From positions 496,001-560,000 of the forward strand of contig CANNAN010000001.1 in NCBI GenBank assembly GCA_947502635.1: 64,000 bases of DNA, in the 5' to 3' direction. Below are positions 53,463 to 64,000 of this stretch, piece by piece. The position numbers and the translations under genes were made by a program. Under the pieces are notes generated by a model that did not search any database, was not told the origin of the DNA, and saw only the letters and a list, made by a program, of their open reading frames with translations. The DNA comes from an uncultured Flavobacteriaceae bacterium. Lineage in GTDB: Bacteria > Bacteroidota > Bacteroidia > Flavobacteriales > Flavobacteriaceae. Every line of letters begins with the position of its first letter. The stretch's first letter is position 1.

Positions 53463-56408
53463 TTAAAATTTAAAATTAGCTCCAACTAAAATAGTTCTAG
53501 GTCTAGGATACACTACGTTATCAATCCCTATAGATAATGTTGGTTCTGAATCATTGTCTGTTACTTCTGGATCTAATCCGCTATAATTTGTTATGGTAAA
53601 CACGTTTTGAATGCCGCCCCATATACGAATACTCTTTAGAGATTTAGATAAATCGTTAAAAGTATATCCTAAAGTAATATTGTCCATTCTTAAAAACGAA
53701 GCATCTTTAATATATATATCAGAAATAATAACATCTGATGTTCTTTGGAAATTGGTTTCTAATACAGATGTTGGAAGGTTACCAAGAACGGCATTATCAA
53801 GCAATTTTTCATATTGTGTTCTAGATGAGTTTACATTGTCATAAACATAATTACCAATGTTGGCTCTTAAATTAAATGACAAATCAAGGTTTTTATAGTT
53901 GATGTTGGATTGGAATCCTAAAATAACATCTGCTCCTGGGTTTTCCTTTAAATAGCGGTCATCATCGTTAATAATATTATCGCCATTCAAGTCTGCATAA
54001 GCACCTTCAATAGGATTGCCAGACGTATCATATAATTGTTTATAGACATTAAAAGAATTAGGTGCTTGTCCTTCTCTGTGGATTTGAATGTTATTTCCAG
54101 TACCACCAGCAATACCTCCAGTTCTTACATCTTGCCCCAGTGCTAGTTCTTTAATTTCTCTATCTAAAAATGTGGCGTTAAAGTTAAGGTCGATATTAAA
54201 ATCTTCTTGTTTAATCACATCGGCATTTAATGAAAACTCTAAACCTTGAATTTGTAATTCGCCAATATTTTGAATGACACTGTTTGAAAAATTGGTGCCA
54301 TCTGCAACAGAAGCAGTAAATAATAAATCGGTCGAATTTTTCTGGAAGAAGTTTAAAGATCCAGAAAGTCTATTATCAAATAATCCGTAATCAATTCCGA
54401 ATTCAATAGTAGTTGTTTCTTCCCATTTTAAATCTGGGTTGATTTCAGAAGCAATTAAAGATTGTACGACTGCATTTCCAAATTGATATTGTGAGTCTGT
54501 TCTACCTCCTCTGTATCTGTTTAAGAATATGTCTTTTTCAGAGACTTCTTGTTGTCCTGTAATACCATAACCAGCTCTCAATTTTAGGTTTGAAATGACT
54601 TTAGAATCTTTTAAGAAATCTTCATCACTAATATTCCATGCAATCGCACCAGCAGGAAAATTACCCCATTGATTTTCTTTACTAAAACGAGAAGAACCAT
54701 CACGCCTGTATGTAAAAGTTAGTAAATATTTGTCTAGAAAAGTAAGGTTTGCTCTACCAAAGAATCCTATTAAAACAACATCTGGATCGGTGTAAAAATC
54801 ATCAACACTTAAATCATCTTTAATATTTCTACCATTCTTACCTCCATTTGTGAATTTCTGATAGGAGTATCCAGCTGTTAATTCGGTTCTAAAACTATCA
54901 AATTCTTTATTATATGTTAAGTAACCATCAAGCAGTTTATTAGTTCTTTTTTGATTATTACGCCTTAAAGATCCTTTGAAAAGTTGATCTTGATCGGTGG
55001 TGGCAACCCTTGCATCCGAAATATCTAAGCCTTTAGATTCGGTTTCGTCCATACCAATATTTAATACAGCACGTAACTCTGGAAGGAAATGAAATTTATA
55101 ATCGATATTTAAATTTCCGTAAGCCCTGTTAGCATCACCCGTATTTGTTCTTTGTAATAGAGACGCTAATGGATTTGTTGTCCCATTTGCAACCAAGGTG
55201 CCATCTCTATGCTGATAAAAACCTCCAAAAGGAGACGATGGATCGTATACAGGTTGTGATGGATCGTATACCAATGCAGCGTTTATTAGTGAAGCATCAG
55301 CAAACCTATTATCTTCAAAAGCTAGATTGGCATTTAAGTTTACTTTTAAATGACTATCAAAAAAGGTTGGGTTTAAGGCTAAGCTTAAATTTCTTCTTTC
55401 AAACTTAGAAGTTTGCAAAGTACCCTGTTGATTTGTAGTTCCAAATGAAAACCTTGCAGGTAAAACATCAAATAATGCACCTTGCATAGAAATATTATGT
55501 TGAGAAGACACGGTATTTCTAAAAATCTCGTCTTGCCAATTAGTACTAGTGTTACCTAATAAACTTGTATCAATATTAGTCCCATTAATGGGTTGAGAAT
55601 TGATTAATTGTCTAAAAGCATCGCCAGAGAACACATTAATAGTTTCAGATACTTCTGAAAAACTAAATTGTGTATCGTAAGTGGCACTAAAGGTCGATTT
55701 TCCTTTTTTAGTAACGATAATAATAACACCATTTGATGCTCTAGAACCATAAATAGCGGTAGCAGATGCATCTTTTAAAACGGTAAAGGAATCGATGTCA
55801 TTAGGATTGATACTAGCCAAAACACCTCTAGATCCACTAACGCCATCATTAATAATAGGCAAGCCATCAATAATAATAAGTGGATTGTTGGATGCGTTGA
55901 TTGAAGAACCTCCTCGAATTCTAATTTCTGAACCAGAACCAGGGGCTCCACTTGTAGTGACGGTAACACCAGCTACGCGACCATTTAATAAGTTTTCTGG
56001 TGTAACAATATTACCTCTAGTAAAATCTTTTGAGGTTATTGCTTCTACAGATCCTGTAGCATCTTTCTTTGTTGTAGAACCGTAGCCAATGACAACAATT
56101 TCATCTAACTGAGCAGCGTCTTCACTTAATTCTATATCTAAAGTTGCCTGACCTGTATATATTACTTCTTGTGATTGATAGCCTATGTATGAGAATACAA
56201 TAACATCGCCATTATTAATTTTAATCTGATAATTTCCATCAAAATTTGTAGTAGCCCCAGTTATCGTACCTTTTACGACAACATTAACTCCTGGAAGCGG
56301 GATGGAAGTAGCTTGTTCTGTTACCGTTCCTGTAAGCGTATTTTGCCCAAATATATATACTGGTAAAATAAGCATAAAAAACAATAATTTTTTAGTAAGT
56401 GATTTCAT
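53463..56408 (-). CDS. susC: SusC-like TonB-dependent maltodextrin transporter
   Basis: 981 residues. Signal peptide (FFMLILPVYIFGQ), carboxypeptidase-regulatory-like domain (~22-100, GVNVVVKGTITGATTNFDG), TonB-box-like LDEIVVIGYGS, plug (~110-225, with IRIRGGSSINASNNPLI) and barrel ending TILVGANFKF, a classic outer-membrane C-terminal Phe. It moves malto-oligosaccharides into the periplasm with SusD. It is first in the minus-strand operon and divergent from the LacI gene. A good promoter (56488-56519) and two palindromic operators precede it. Confidence 0.95.
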   Translation of the reverse strand: MKSLTKKLLFFMLILPVYIFGQNTLTGTVTEQATSIPLPGVNVVVKGTITGATTNFDGNYQIKINNGDVIVFSYIGYQSQEVIYTGQATLDIELSEDAAQLDEIVVIGYGSTTKKDATGSVEAITSKDFTRGNIVTPENLLNGRVAGVTVTTSGAPGSGSEIRIRGGSSINASNNPLIIIDGLPIINDGVSGSRGVLASINPNDIDSFTVLKDASATAIYGSRASNGVIIIVTKKGKSTFSATYDTQFSFSEVSETINVFSGDAFRQLINSQPINGTNIDTSLLGNTSTNWQDEIFRNTVSSQHNISMQGALFDVLPARFSFGTTNQQGTLQTSKFERRNLSLALNPTFFDSHLKVNLNANLAFEDNRFADASLINAALVYDPSQPVYDPSSPFGGFYQHRDGTLVANGTTNPLASLLQRTNTGDANRAYGNLNIDYKFHFLPELRAVLNIGMDETESKGLDISDARVATTDQDQLFKGSLRRNNQKRTNKLLDGYLTYNKEFDSFRTELTAGYSYQKFTNGGKNGRNIKDDLSVDDFYTDPDVVLIGFFGRANLTFLDKYLLTFTYRRDGSSRFSKENQWGNFPAGAIAWNISDEDFLKDSKVISNLKLRAGYGITGQQEVSEKDIFLNRYRGGRTDSQYQFGNAVVQSLIASEINPDLKWEETTTIEFGIDYGLFDNRLSGSLNFFQKNSTDLLFTASVADGTNFSNSVIQNIGELQIQGLEFSLNADVIKQEDFNIDLNFNATFLDREIKELALGQDVRTGGIAGGTGNNIQIHREGQAPNSFNVYKQLYDTSGNPIEGAYADLNGDNIINDDDRYLKENPGADVILGFQSNINYKNLDLSFNLRANIGNYVYDNVNSSRTQYEKLLDNAVLGNLPTSVLETNFQRTSDVIISDIYIKDASFLRMDNITLGYTFNDLSKSLKSIRIWGGIQNVFTITNYSGLDPEVTDNDSEPTLSIGIDNVVYPRPRTILVGANFKF

Positions 56409-56487
56409 GTAATTTTGTCTAATTAAATGTTAGTTTGTTTAGTTTAATGTGTTTAGCTTGTTTAAATATATTTTCACTCCTCAAAAT

Positions 56488-56519
56488 CAAAGCTATGTAA
56501 AGAAATTGTAAAGAAACAA
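56488..56519 (-). promoter_or_regulatory. Promoter of the susCDEF-amylase operon
   Basis: Read on the minus strand, TTG (56519-56517), 21 bases and TAGCTTTG (56495-56488) match the Bacteroidota promoter consensus exactly at -7. It lies 80 bases before the SusC start, immediately downstream of the palindromic operators. Confidence 0.65.
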
Positions 56520-56526
56520 TTATGAA

Positions 56527-56556
56527 TTACGAAATTCGTAACGAAAACGTTTTCGT
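56527..56556. promoter_or_regulatory. Twin palindromic LacI-family operators
   Basis: TTACGAAATTCGTAA (56527-56541, perfect around a central A) and ACGAAAACGTTTTCGT (56541-56556, perfect 16-base palindrome) share one base and lie between the divergent susC and LacI genes. The second has the CG-centred form typical of LacI-family operators for sugar regulators. They sit just upstream of the susC -33 element, a place that suits activation of susC or repression of the LacI gene. Confidence 0.8.
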
Positions 56557-56680
56557 GTTAACAACTTTTCAATATTTGGTGTTTTTTTTGATAAAAACAT
56601 ATGGTTTTTTGCATTGGAAATAATGTGATACCTTTATGAAGTTCATTAAAAACTTCGAGATTTCCATTAAACTATCACCA

Positions 56681-57754
56681 ATGAAAAGAAAGATAACATT
56701 GAAACAAATAGCTCGGGAATTAGATGTCTCAATTTCAACAGTTTCTAAGGCACTAAGTAATAGTAAAGAAATTAGTGAAGACACCACCAAAAAAATTCAG
56801 GCATTTGCTAAATTGTATAATTATAAGCCCAATAATATAGCACTTAGTTTAAAGAATAGAAAGACTAAGACTATTGGTATTTTAATTCCTGAAATTGTAC
56901 ATCATTTTTTTTCAACAGTTATTCGGGGCATTGAGCTAATAGCAAACAGACGCGGGTATAATGTTATTGTTGGACTGTCAAACGAATCGTTTACTAAAGA
57001 AATTATAAACATGGAAATGCTTGCTAATGGTAGCATAGATGGTTTTATTCTTTCCATTTCTAAAGAAACATTACTTAAGCAAGATTACCATCATTTTAAT
57101 GCAACTATAAATCAAGGTATGCCTATTGTTATGTTTGATCGTGTTGTGAATGAAGTGGATTGTGATAAGGTGATTGTAGATGATTTTAATGGGGCTGTTA
57201 AAGCGGTTAAAAAATTGATTGATAATGATTGTAATCATATAGGGCTCATTACCACAATGGATTATGTAAGTGTTGGTAGACTAAGAACTCAGGGGTACGT
57301 AGAAGCTTTAGAAACTAGTGGGATAGATGCAAATTCTGATCTTATATTAAAGATTGATGATAGTTTAGATGTAGAAAATCATTTGGAGATTTTAGAAAAT
57401 GAAATTGCTCAATTTTTTAAAACAAATAAAGAGATAGACGGTGTTTTTGCTGTCAATGAATTGTATGCTGTAACGGCTATGAAAGTGGCAAGGAAGCTAG
57501 GTTTAAGCATTCCCGATGATATACAAGTTATTGGTTTTACAGATGGTGTACTTTCAAAACATGCCACGCCTAGTTTAACAACAGTAAGCCAACATGGTCA
57601 AAAAATAGGAGAGCAAGCAGCGAATTTATTGATAGATAGATTAGAAGCTTCAGATGCCGAAAGTGACCAGTATTTCACGAACGACGAGAGAAAAACTGAT
57701 TTTATAAAAGTGGTTATTGAGACCGAAATTATTGAAAGAGAATCGACTAAATAA
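56681..57754 (+). CDS. LacI-family transcriptional regulator of the alpha-glucan locus
   Basis: ATG 56681 puts the helix-turn-helix at the N-terminus as usual (KITLKQIARELDVSISTVSK) and is preferred to the in-frame ATG at 56636; 357 residues. The hinge region PNNIALSLKNRKTKTIG leads to the periplasmic-binding-protein-like effector domain (~62-330, with IPEIVHHFFSTVIRGIE and AVNELYAVTAMKVARKLG). It probably senses maltose or a related sugar and binds the twin palindromes beside its own gene. In other Flavobacteriia such LacI proteins sit beside maltodextrin loci in the same arrangement. The relative position of operator and promoter suggests more than simple repression, which is inference. Confidence 0.92.
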   Translation: MKRKITLKQIARELDVSISTVSKALSNSKEISEDTTKKIQAFAKLYNYKPNNIALSLKNRKTKTIGILIPEIVHHFFSTVIRGIELIANRRGYNVIVGLSNESFTKEIINMEMLANGSIDGFILSISKETLLKQDYHHFNATINQGMPIVMFDRVVNEVDCDKVIVDDFNGAVKAVKKLIDNDCNHIGLITTMDYVSVGRLRTQGYVEALETSGIDANSDLILKIDDSLDVENHLEILENEIAQFFKTNKEIDGVFAVNELYAVTAMKVARKLGLSIPDDIQVIGFTDGVLSKHATPSLTTVSQHGQKIGEQAANLLIDRLEASDAESDQYFTNDERKTDFIKVVIETEIIERESTK

Positions 57755-57762
57755 AAAATATA

Positions 57763-57795
57763 TTTGGAAGAATAAAAATCTTTTGTATATCTTTG
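57763..57795 (+). promoter_or_regulatory. Candidate promoter of the transporter-pgmB-GH65 operon
   Basis: TTTG (57763-57766), 21 bases and TATCTTTG (57788-57795, exact TAnnTTTG) begin 9 bases after the LacI stop. The transcript would carry a leader of about 230 bases before the transporter start at 58035. Confidence 0.55.
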
Positions 57796-57864
57796 ACACG
57801 AAATCAGAACTTATATTTTCACTTCTCACATAAGTTTTGGTAAGCATACCGATGTAATTATCAA

Positions 57865-57918
57865 ATGGCAAACAAAAACAAAGTTGTTTTAGTTACAGAA
57901 CCTAATGATTCATTTTAA
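57865..57918 (+). other. Possible 17-codon leader ORF
   Basis: ATG 57865 to TAA 57918 encodes a 17-residue peptide, MANKNKVVLVTEPNDSF, in the ~230-base leader before the transporter gene. No ribosome-binding feature or homology is recognised. It may be chance. Confidence 0.15.
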
Positions 57919-58034
57919 TAGCCTTGCTATAAGAAGAATTGTAAACAAGGAAATGGCACTAAAATAAATACGTTATTTATAGTTAAATTGGTATAAACCG
58001 CTTATCAAATAGTATTAATCTAAATATACTATTT

Positions 58035-59408
58035 ATGCAAAAGCGTAAATTAAATTTCTGGGAAATTTGGAACATGAGTTTCGGTTTTTTAGGAATACAA
58101 TTCGGAATGGCCTTAACAGGCGGATTCATGTCAAGAATTTTTCAAACTCTAGGAGCTAATATCGATGATATTCCTATCTTATGGGTTGCAGCACCTTTAA
58201 CAGGGCTGCTTGTACAGCCAATTATTGGTTACATGAGTGATAGAACATGGAGTTCAAAATTTGGAAGACGCCGTCCTTATTTTCTAATTGGAGCCATTTT
58301 AAGTTCTATTGCATTATGTTTTGTCCCACATTCTCCAACACTTTGGGTAGCTGCTGGATTTTTATGGATTCTTGATGCGTCTATAAATATTTCGATGGAG
58401 CCTTTCAGAGCTTTGGTGGCAGACAAGCTTCCAGATTCTCAAAGATCGTATGGGTTTGTCGTTCAAACACTAATTATTGGTATAGGAACTTGGGTAGCTA
58501 GTAGTTTGCCCTGGATAGTTTCTAAATTAGGCGTTAGTGATTCTGCCGATGTAGGAGTCATTCCTATGTCTGTTAAAGTAGCATTTGTAATTGGGGCGGT
58601 GGTGTTTTTAGTGAGTATTTTATATACTGTTTTTACGACATCAGAATACCCTCCTGAAGATATGGAGGCTTTTGAGAAAGAAAGACAAAAAAAGAATCAA
58701 TTCATTCCAGATATCATAAAGAATATTGGAGATATGCCACTAACTATGAAAAAACTTGGATTGGTACAGTTTTTTAGTTGGTTTGCATTTTTTACAATGT
58801 GGAGCTTAGCTAATCCAGCACTTACAGAACATGTTTTTAATACACCAGCACCAATAGAAAGTGCTTTTGATATGACGAATGTGGCACAAGCTCAAGCATA
58901 TGATTTAGCGAATACCTCATTTCAAAAATCTTCAAATCAAGTTGGGAAATATATGGGTATTTATGGGTTGTCTTCCATGATATTTGCGCTTTTACTAGTA
59001 CTATATACATCCAAAAGAAGAATAAATAGAAAGTATGTGCACATGATTTCTTTAATCTTAGGAGGTATAGGCTTTATTTCAATGTATTTTATTCCTTCGC
59101 CAGAATATCTCATTTTATCATTTACACTTATTGGTTTCTCTTGGGGAAGTATTTTATCCATGCCCTACGCGATGTTATCAAGTTCTGTAGATCCAAAAAA
59201 GATGGGAGTCATTATGGGGATTTTTAACATGTTTATTGTAATACCTCAAATTATAGCAGCTGTAGGAGGTATCAATTTTATTGCTGGGCTTTTTGGAGAT
59301 GCAACCATTAACGCTATGGTAGTCGCAGGCTCAAGCTTAATAATAGCAGGATTGTGTAATTTTTTGATTACCAATAAAAAGGCAATTACTTACCAAATAG
59401 AATACTAA
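58035..59408 (+). CDS. SLC45/GPH-type major facilitator sugar transporter (probable maltose uptake)
   Basis: 457 residues with about 12 hydrophobic helices. The N-terminal motif NFWEIWNMSFGFLGIQFGMAL and the loop DRTWSSKFGRRRPYFLIGA are characteristic of the SLC45-like sucrose/maltose:proton symporters found beside maltose phosphorylase in Bacteroidota. It should carry maltose or short maltodextrins from periplasm to cytoplasm. It is seven bases before pgmB, with GH65 next, so uptake, phosphorolysis and isomerisation are coexpressed. A long leader with a promoter-like sequence precedes it. Confidence 0.9.
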   Translation: MQKRKLNFWEIWNMSFGFLGIQFGMALTGGFMSRIFQTLGANIDDIPILWVAAPLTGLLVQPIIGYMSDRTWSSKFGRRRPYFLIGAILSSIALCFVPHSPTLWVAAGFLWILDASINISMEPFRALVADKLPDSQRSYGFVVQTLIIGIGTWVASSLPWIVSKLGVSDSADVGVIPMSVKVAFVIGAVVFLVSILYTVFTTSEYPPEDMEAFEKERQKKNQFIPDIIKNIGDMPLTMKKLGLVQFFSWFAFFTMWSLANPALTEHVFNTPAPIESAFDMTNVAQAQAYDLANTSFQKSSNQVGKYMGIYGLSSMIFALLLVLYTSKRRINRKYVHMISLILGGIGFISMYFIPSPEYLILSFTLIGFSWGSILSMPYAMLSSSVDPKKMGVIMGIFNMFIVIPQIIAAVGGINFIAGLFGDATINAMVVAGSSLIIAGLCNFLITNKKAITYQIEY

Positions 59409-59415
59409 AAGTAGA

Positions 59416-60084
59416 ATGAGTACAATAGGAGTTATATTCGACCTTGACGGGGTTATTGTAGATACTGCAAAGTATCATTTTCTAGCATGGAAAAACCTTG
59501 CTAACGATTTACATATTGAATTTACAGAAGCGCATAACGAATTGCTTAAAGGTGTTAGTCGTGTGCGTTCTTTAGAAATACTATTAAATATTGGCAATGT
59601 AACATTGACCAATGAAAGCAAGCAAAGTGCTTTAATAAGTAAAAATGAGGATTATCTGGGATACATAAGAAAAATGAATGCTGACGAAATCCTACCAGGA
59701 GTCCATGATCTTCTTAATGAACTAGATAGTCAGAGTATTAAGTATGCATTGGGATCTGCTAGTAAAAATGCACCACTAATTTTAAAACAAGTGGGATTGT
59801 TGGAAAGGTTTGCAGGCATTGTTGATGGCAATAGTGTATCAAAAGCAAAGCCAGATCCAGAGGTCTTTTTAATTGGAGCCAAAAAACTTAATCTAAAACC
59901 AGAAAACTGTATTGTTTTTGAAGATGCTATAGCAGGTATAGAGGCAGCGAATAAAGCAAACATGATTTCGGTGGGCATTGGAGATAAAAATACACTCAGC
60001 GAAGCCGATTTCAATTTTAACAATTTAACTGAGATGCCTTATGATTTTTTTTCAAGGTTAACTCAGCAAAAGATTAAAAAATAA
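59416..60084 (+). CDS. pgmB: Beta-phosphoglucomutase
   Basis: 222 residues, typical length. HAD-superfamily motif I FDLDGVIVDTAK gives nucleophile Asp9 and acid/base Asp11. LPGVHDLLNEL, GSASKNAP (motif II), KAKPDPEVF (motif III) and FEDAIAGIEAA (motif IV) follow. It converts beta-D-glucose-1-phosphate to glucose-6-phosphate in the cytoplasm. Its stop TAA overlaps the start ATG of the GH65 gene by one base, so the two are translationally coupled and catalyse consecutive steps. Confidence 0.96.
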   Translation: MSTIGVIFDLDGVIVDTAKYHFLAWKNLANDLHIEFTEAHNELLKGVSRVRSLEILLNIGNVTLTNESKQSALISKNEDYLGYIRKMNADEILPGVHDLLNELDSQSIKYALGSASKNAPLILKQVGLLERFAGIVDGNSVSKAKPDPEVFLIGAKKLNLKPENCIVFEDAIAGIEAANKANMISVGIGDKNTLSEADFNFNNLTEMPYDFFSRLTQQKIKK

Positions 60085-62393
60085 TGAATCAAGATTATAT
60101 AAAACCAGATAATTGGTCTATCATAGAAGAAGGGTTTGATGCAAACCGAGTGGAATCTTCAGAAAGTTTATTTAGTATTGGAAATGGAGCCATGGGACAA
60201 CGCGCCAATTTTGAAGAGCATTATTCTGGCTCAACATTTCAAGGAAGTTATATTGCTGGCGTATATTATCCAGACAAAACAAGAGTTGGTTGGTGGAAAA
60301 ATGGCTACCCAGAATACTTTGCCAAAGTACTAAATGCTCCAAATTGGATAGGGATTAATGTTTCTATAGATGGGGAACGGCTTGATTTATTTGCTTGTAA
60401 AAAAGTGACCGATTTTAGGAGAGAACTCAATATGCAAGAAGGGTGGCTGTCTAGAAGTTTTAAAGCAACACTAAGTAATAATATTGAAATTCAAGTAGAA
60501 GCGAAACGTTTTTTAAGCTTAGACTCAGATGAATTAGGAGCTATTCATTATAGTGTTACGCCTATAAATAGTGATGCGGAAATTGTTTTTCAACCATATT
60601 TGGATAGTGGTATTACCAATAAAGATACTAACTGGGATGATAAGTTTTGGGATACTGTAAAAGTTAGTTATGAAAATAACCAAGCATTTATTAAAGCTAA
60701 AACCATGAAAACAGATTTTTATACCTGTACGTTCATGGAGTCTAAAGTCTTTATAAATAATGAACCTGTATTAATAGAGCCTAGCATAAAAGCCGCAGCA
60801 AACTATGCATCTTTTAGTTATCAACATCAAGTCAAGCAAGGGGAAGCTTATACAATATATAAATATGGAGGTTATGTAGTTGATAGAAATTATGATAAAT
60901 CTCAATTAGTTTTAAGAGCAAAAGAAGTACTGAAAAAAGCTGTAGAAATAGGATTTAATGAGCTTTTGAAAAAACAGAAACAAGCCTGGTCGACCATATG
61001 GGAGCGAGCAGATATTACCATACAAGGAGATGTTAAGGCGCAACAAGGTATTCGTTTCAATATTTTTCAATTAAATCAGACTTATTTAGGCAAAGATTCC
61101 AGATTAAACATTGGACCGAAAGGTTTTACAGGCGAAAAATATGGGGGGAGTACCTATTGGGATACAGAAGCCTATTGCATTCCTTTTTATATGGCAACAA
61201 AAGACGAAAAAGTAGCCAGAAGTCTTTTAGAATATAGACATAACCATTTAGAGAAAGCTATTGAGAATGCTGAAAAATTAGGATTTAATAACGGTGCAGC
61301 ACTATTCCCAATGGTAACCATGAATGGCGAAGAATGTCATAATGAGTGGGAAATTACATTTGAAGAAATTCATCGTAATGGGGCCATCTCATTTGCTATT
61401 TATAATTACTATCGCTATACAGGAGATTACAGTTATATAAAAGAAAAAGGATTAGAAGTTTTAATTGCAATAGCTCGTTTTTGGCAGCAACGTGCTACAT
61501 TCTCTGAAGATAAAAACAAATACGTTATCTTAGGTGTTACTGGACCAAATGAATATGAGAATAATATAAATAACAACTGGTATACTAACTATTTAGCACA
61601 ATGGTGTATTAATTATACTATAGAAAATATTGATAAAATTGAAACAGAATTCCCTGAAGATTTTACAAGAATAATAAATAAGGTTAAATTATCTAAAACA
61701 GAATTGAAAGCGTGGAAATCTGTTGCAGATCATATGTATTTCCCTTATTCAGAAACGCACCAAATTTACCTACAGCAAGACGGATTTTTAGATAAAGAAT
61801 TAATTACAGTTGAAGATTTAGATAAGTCGCAAAGGCCTATAAATCAAAAATGGTCCTGGGATAAAATCTTGCGCTCCCCATATATAAAACAGGCAGATGT
61901 TCTACAAGGGTTCTACTTTTTCGAAGATAAATTTTCAACAGAAGATCTGGAACGTCATTTCGATTTTTATGAGCCATTTACAGTTCATGAAAGTTCGCTA
62001 TCACCTTGTGTGCATAGTATCCAAGCAGCTAAATTGGATAGAATGGAACAAGCATATACGTTTTATTTACAGACTTCACGTTTAGATTTAGATGATTATA
62101 ATCATGAGGTACATGAAGGGTTGCATATTACTTCAATGGCAGGTACCTGGATGAGTATTGTTGAAGGTTTTGGAGGCATGCGCATTAAGGATGGAAAATT
62201 ATTATTTGCTCCAAAAATCCCTAAACAGTGGGAGGAATACTCATTTAAAATAAATTTTAGAAATCATATCATAAAAGTTAACGTCACCCAAAAGCAGACC
62301 TATTTTGAAATGCTGAATGGTGATGCCCTTGAAATTTTGTTCAATAACAAACCTTTGCTATTAGAAAACAATGTACTAAAAGCAATAAGTTAA
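60084..62393 (+). CDS. GH65 maltose phosphorylase
   Basis: 769 residues, the usual size. An N-terminal beta-sandwich (~1-270) and the (alpha/alpha)6 barrel with the family block NGEECHNEWEITFEEIHRNG follow; the general acid is expected at Glu421 in HNEWEITFEEI. KYGGSTYWDTEAYCIPFYM and HHITSMAGTW-like HITSMAGTW near the end are also family traits. No signal peptide, so it acts in the cytoplasm, splitting maltose with phosphate to glucose and beta-glucose-1-phosphate. Related GH65 enzymes use trehalose, kojibiose or nigerose, but the pairing with GH97, SusCD and SLC45 supports maltose. Start overlaps pgmB by one base. Confidence 0.93.
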   Translation: MNQDYIKPDNWSIIEEGFDANRVESSESLFSIGNGAMGQRANFEEHYSGSTFQGSYIAGVYYPDKTRVGWWKNGYPEYFAKVLNAPNWIGINVSIDGERLDLFACKKVTDFRRELNMQEGWLSRSFKATLSNNIEIQVEAKRFLSLDSDELGAIHYSVTPINSDAEIVFQPYLDSGITNKDTNWDDKFWDTVKVSYENNQAFIKAKTMKTDFYTCTFMESKVFINNEPVLIEPSIKAAANYASFSYQHQVKQGEAYTIYKYGGYVVDRNYDKSQLVLRAKEVLKKAVEIGFNELLKKQKQAWSTIWERADITIQGDVKAQQGIRFNIFQLNQTYLGKDSRLNIGPKGFTGEKYGGSTYWDTEAYCIPFYMATKDEKVARSLLEYRHNHLEKAIENAEKLGFNNGAALFPMVTMNGEECHNEWEITFEEIHRNGAISFAIYNYYRYTGDYSYIKEKGLEVLIAIARFWQQRATFSEDKNKYVILGVTGPNEYENNINNNWYTNYLAQWCINYTIENIDKIETEFPEDFTRIINKVKLSKTELKAWKSVADHMYFPYSETHQIYLQQDGFLDKELITVEDLDKSQRPINQKWSWDKILRSPYIKQADVLQGFYFFEDKFSTEDLERHFDFYEPFTVHESSLSPCVHSIQAAKLDRMEQAYTFYLQTSRLDLDDYNHEVHEGLHITSMAGTWMSIVEGFGGMRIKDGKLLFAPKIPKQWEEYSFKINFRNHIIKVNVTQKQTYFEMLNGDALEILFNNKPLLLENNVLKAIS

Positions 62394-62419
62394 TTGAACA
62401 ACATAAGGTGTATTTATAA

Positions 62420-64000
<1,581 letters not shown>

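Overview
The window is AT-rich bacterial DNA from a member of the Bacteroidota, most probably a marine or alga-associated Flavobacteriaceae. The evidence is two SusC/SusD pairs, many lipoprotein signals, type IX secretion C-terminal domains (on the alpha-amylase and probably on a small secreted protein), promoter-like TAnnTTTG boxes, and six S1 sulfatases beside glycoside hydrolases (GH). Nearly every gene serves carbohydrate catabolism. There are no rRNA or tRNA genes, CRISPR arrays, transposase genes or phage genes. No gene-free stretch exceeds 300 bases. Species cannot be named from the sequence alone.

Region A (1-23.4 kb, all +) is a desulfation and exo-hydrolysis cluster. It holds the end of one sulfatase, a GH42-like clan GH-A enzyme, a small secreted protein, a GH27 alpha-galactosidase, an unassigned clan GH-D-like enzyme, a GH115 alpha-glucuronidase, three tandem sulfatases, three tandem GH2 enzymes and another sulfatase, closed by a strong terminator. 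The enzyme mix suggests a sulfated, glucuronate-decorated, galactose-rich glycan. No SusC/D pair, polysaccharide lyase or obvious endo-hydrolase for it lies in the window.

Region B (23.6-46.1 kb, all +) starts with a membrane-anchored beta-propeller/Y_Y_Y/LuxR-type regulator. A SusC/SusD pair, a surface lipoprotein with two LamG domains, two tandem GH144 proteins and a GH3 follow. This resembles known beta-1,2-glucan loci. A second block holds GH2, an esterase, a sulfatase, a C-terminally truncated GH97 and a secreted endonuclease/exonuclease/phosphatase-family protein.

Region C (46.2-64 kb) is an alpha-glucan/maltodextrin locus. On the minus strand are SusC, SusD, two SusE/F-like binding lipoproteins and a secreted GH13 amylase. 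On the plus strand, divergent from them, are a LacI regulator, an SLC45-like sugar transporter, beta-phosphoglucomutase, a GH65 maltose phosphorylase and an edge-truncated full-type GH97. Two adjacent perfect palindromes in the divergent promoter are probable LacI-family operators. The expected flow is surface amylase, then SusCDEF import of oligosaccharides, periplasmic GH97 trimming, inner-membrane transport, phosphorolysis by GH65, and conversion of beta-glucose-1-phosphate to glucose-6-phosphate by PgmB.
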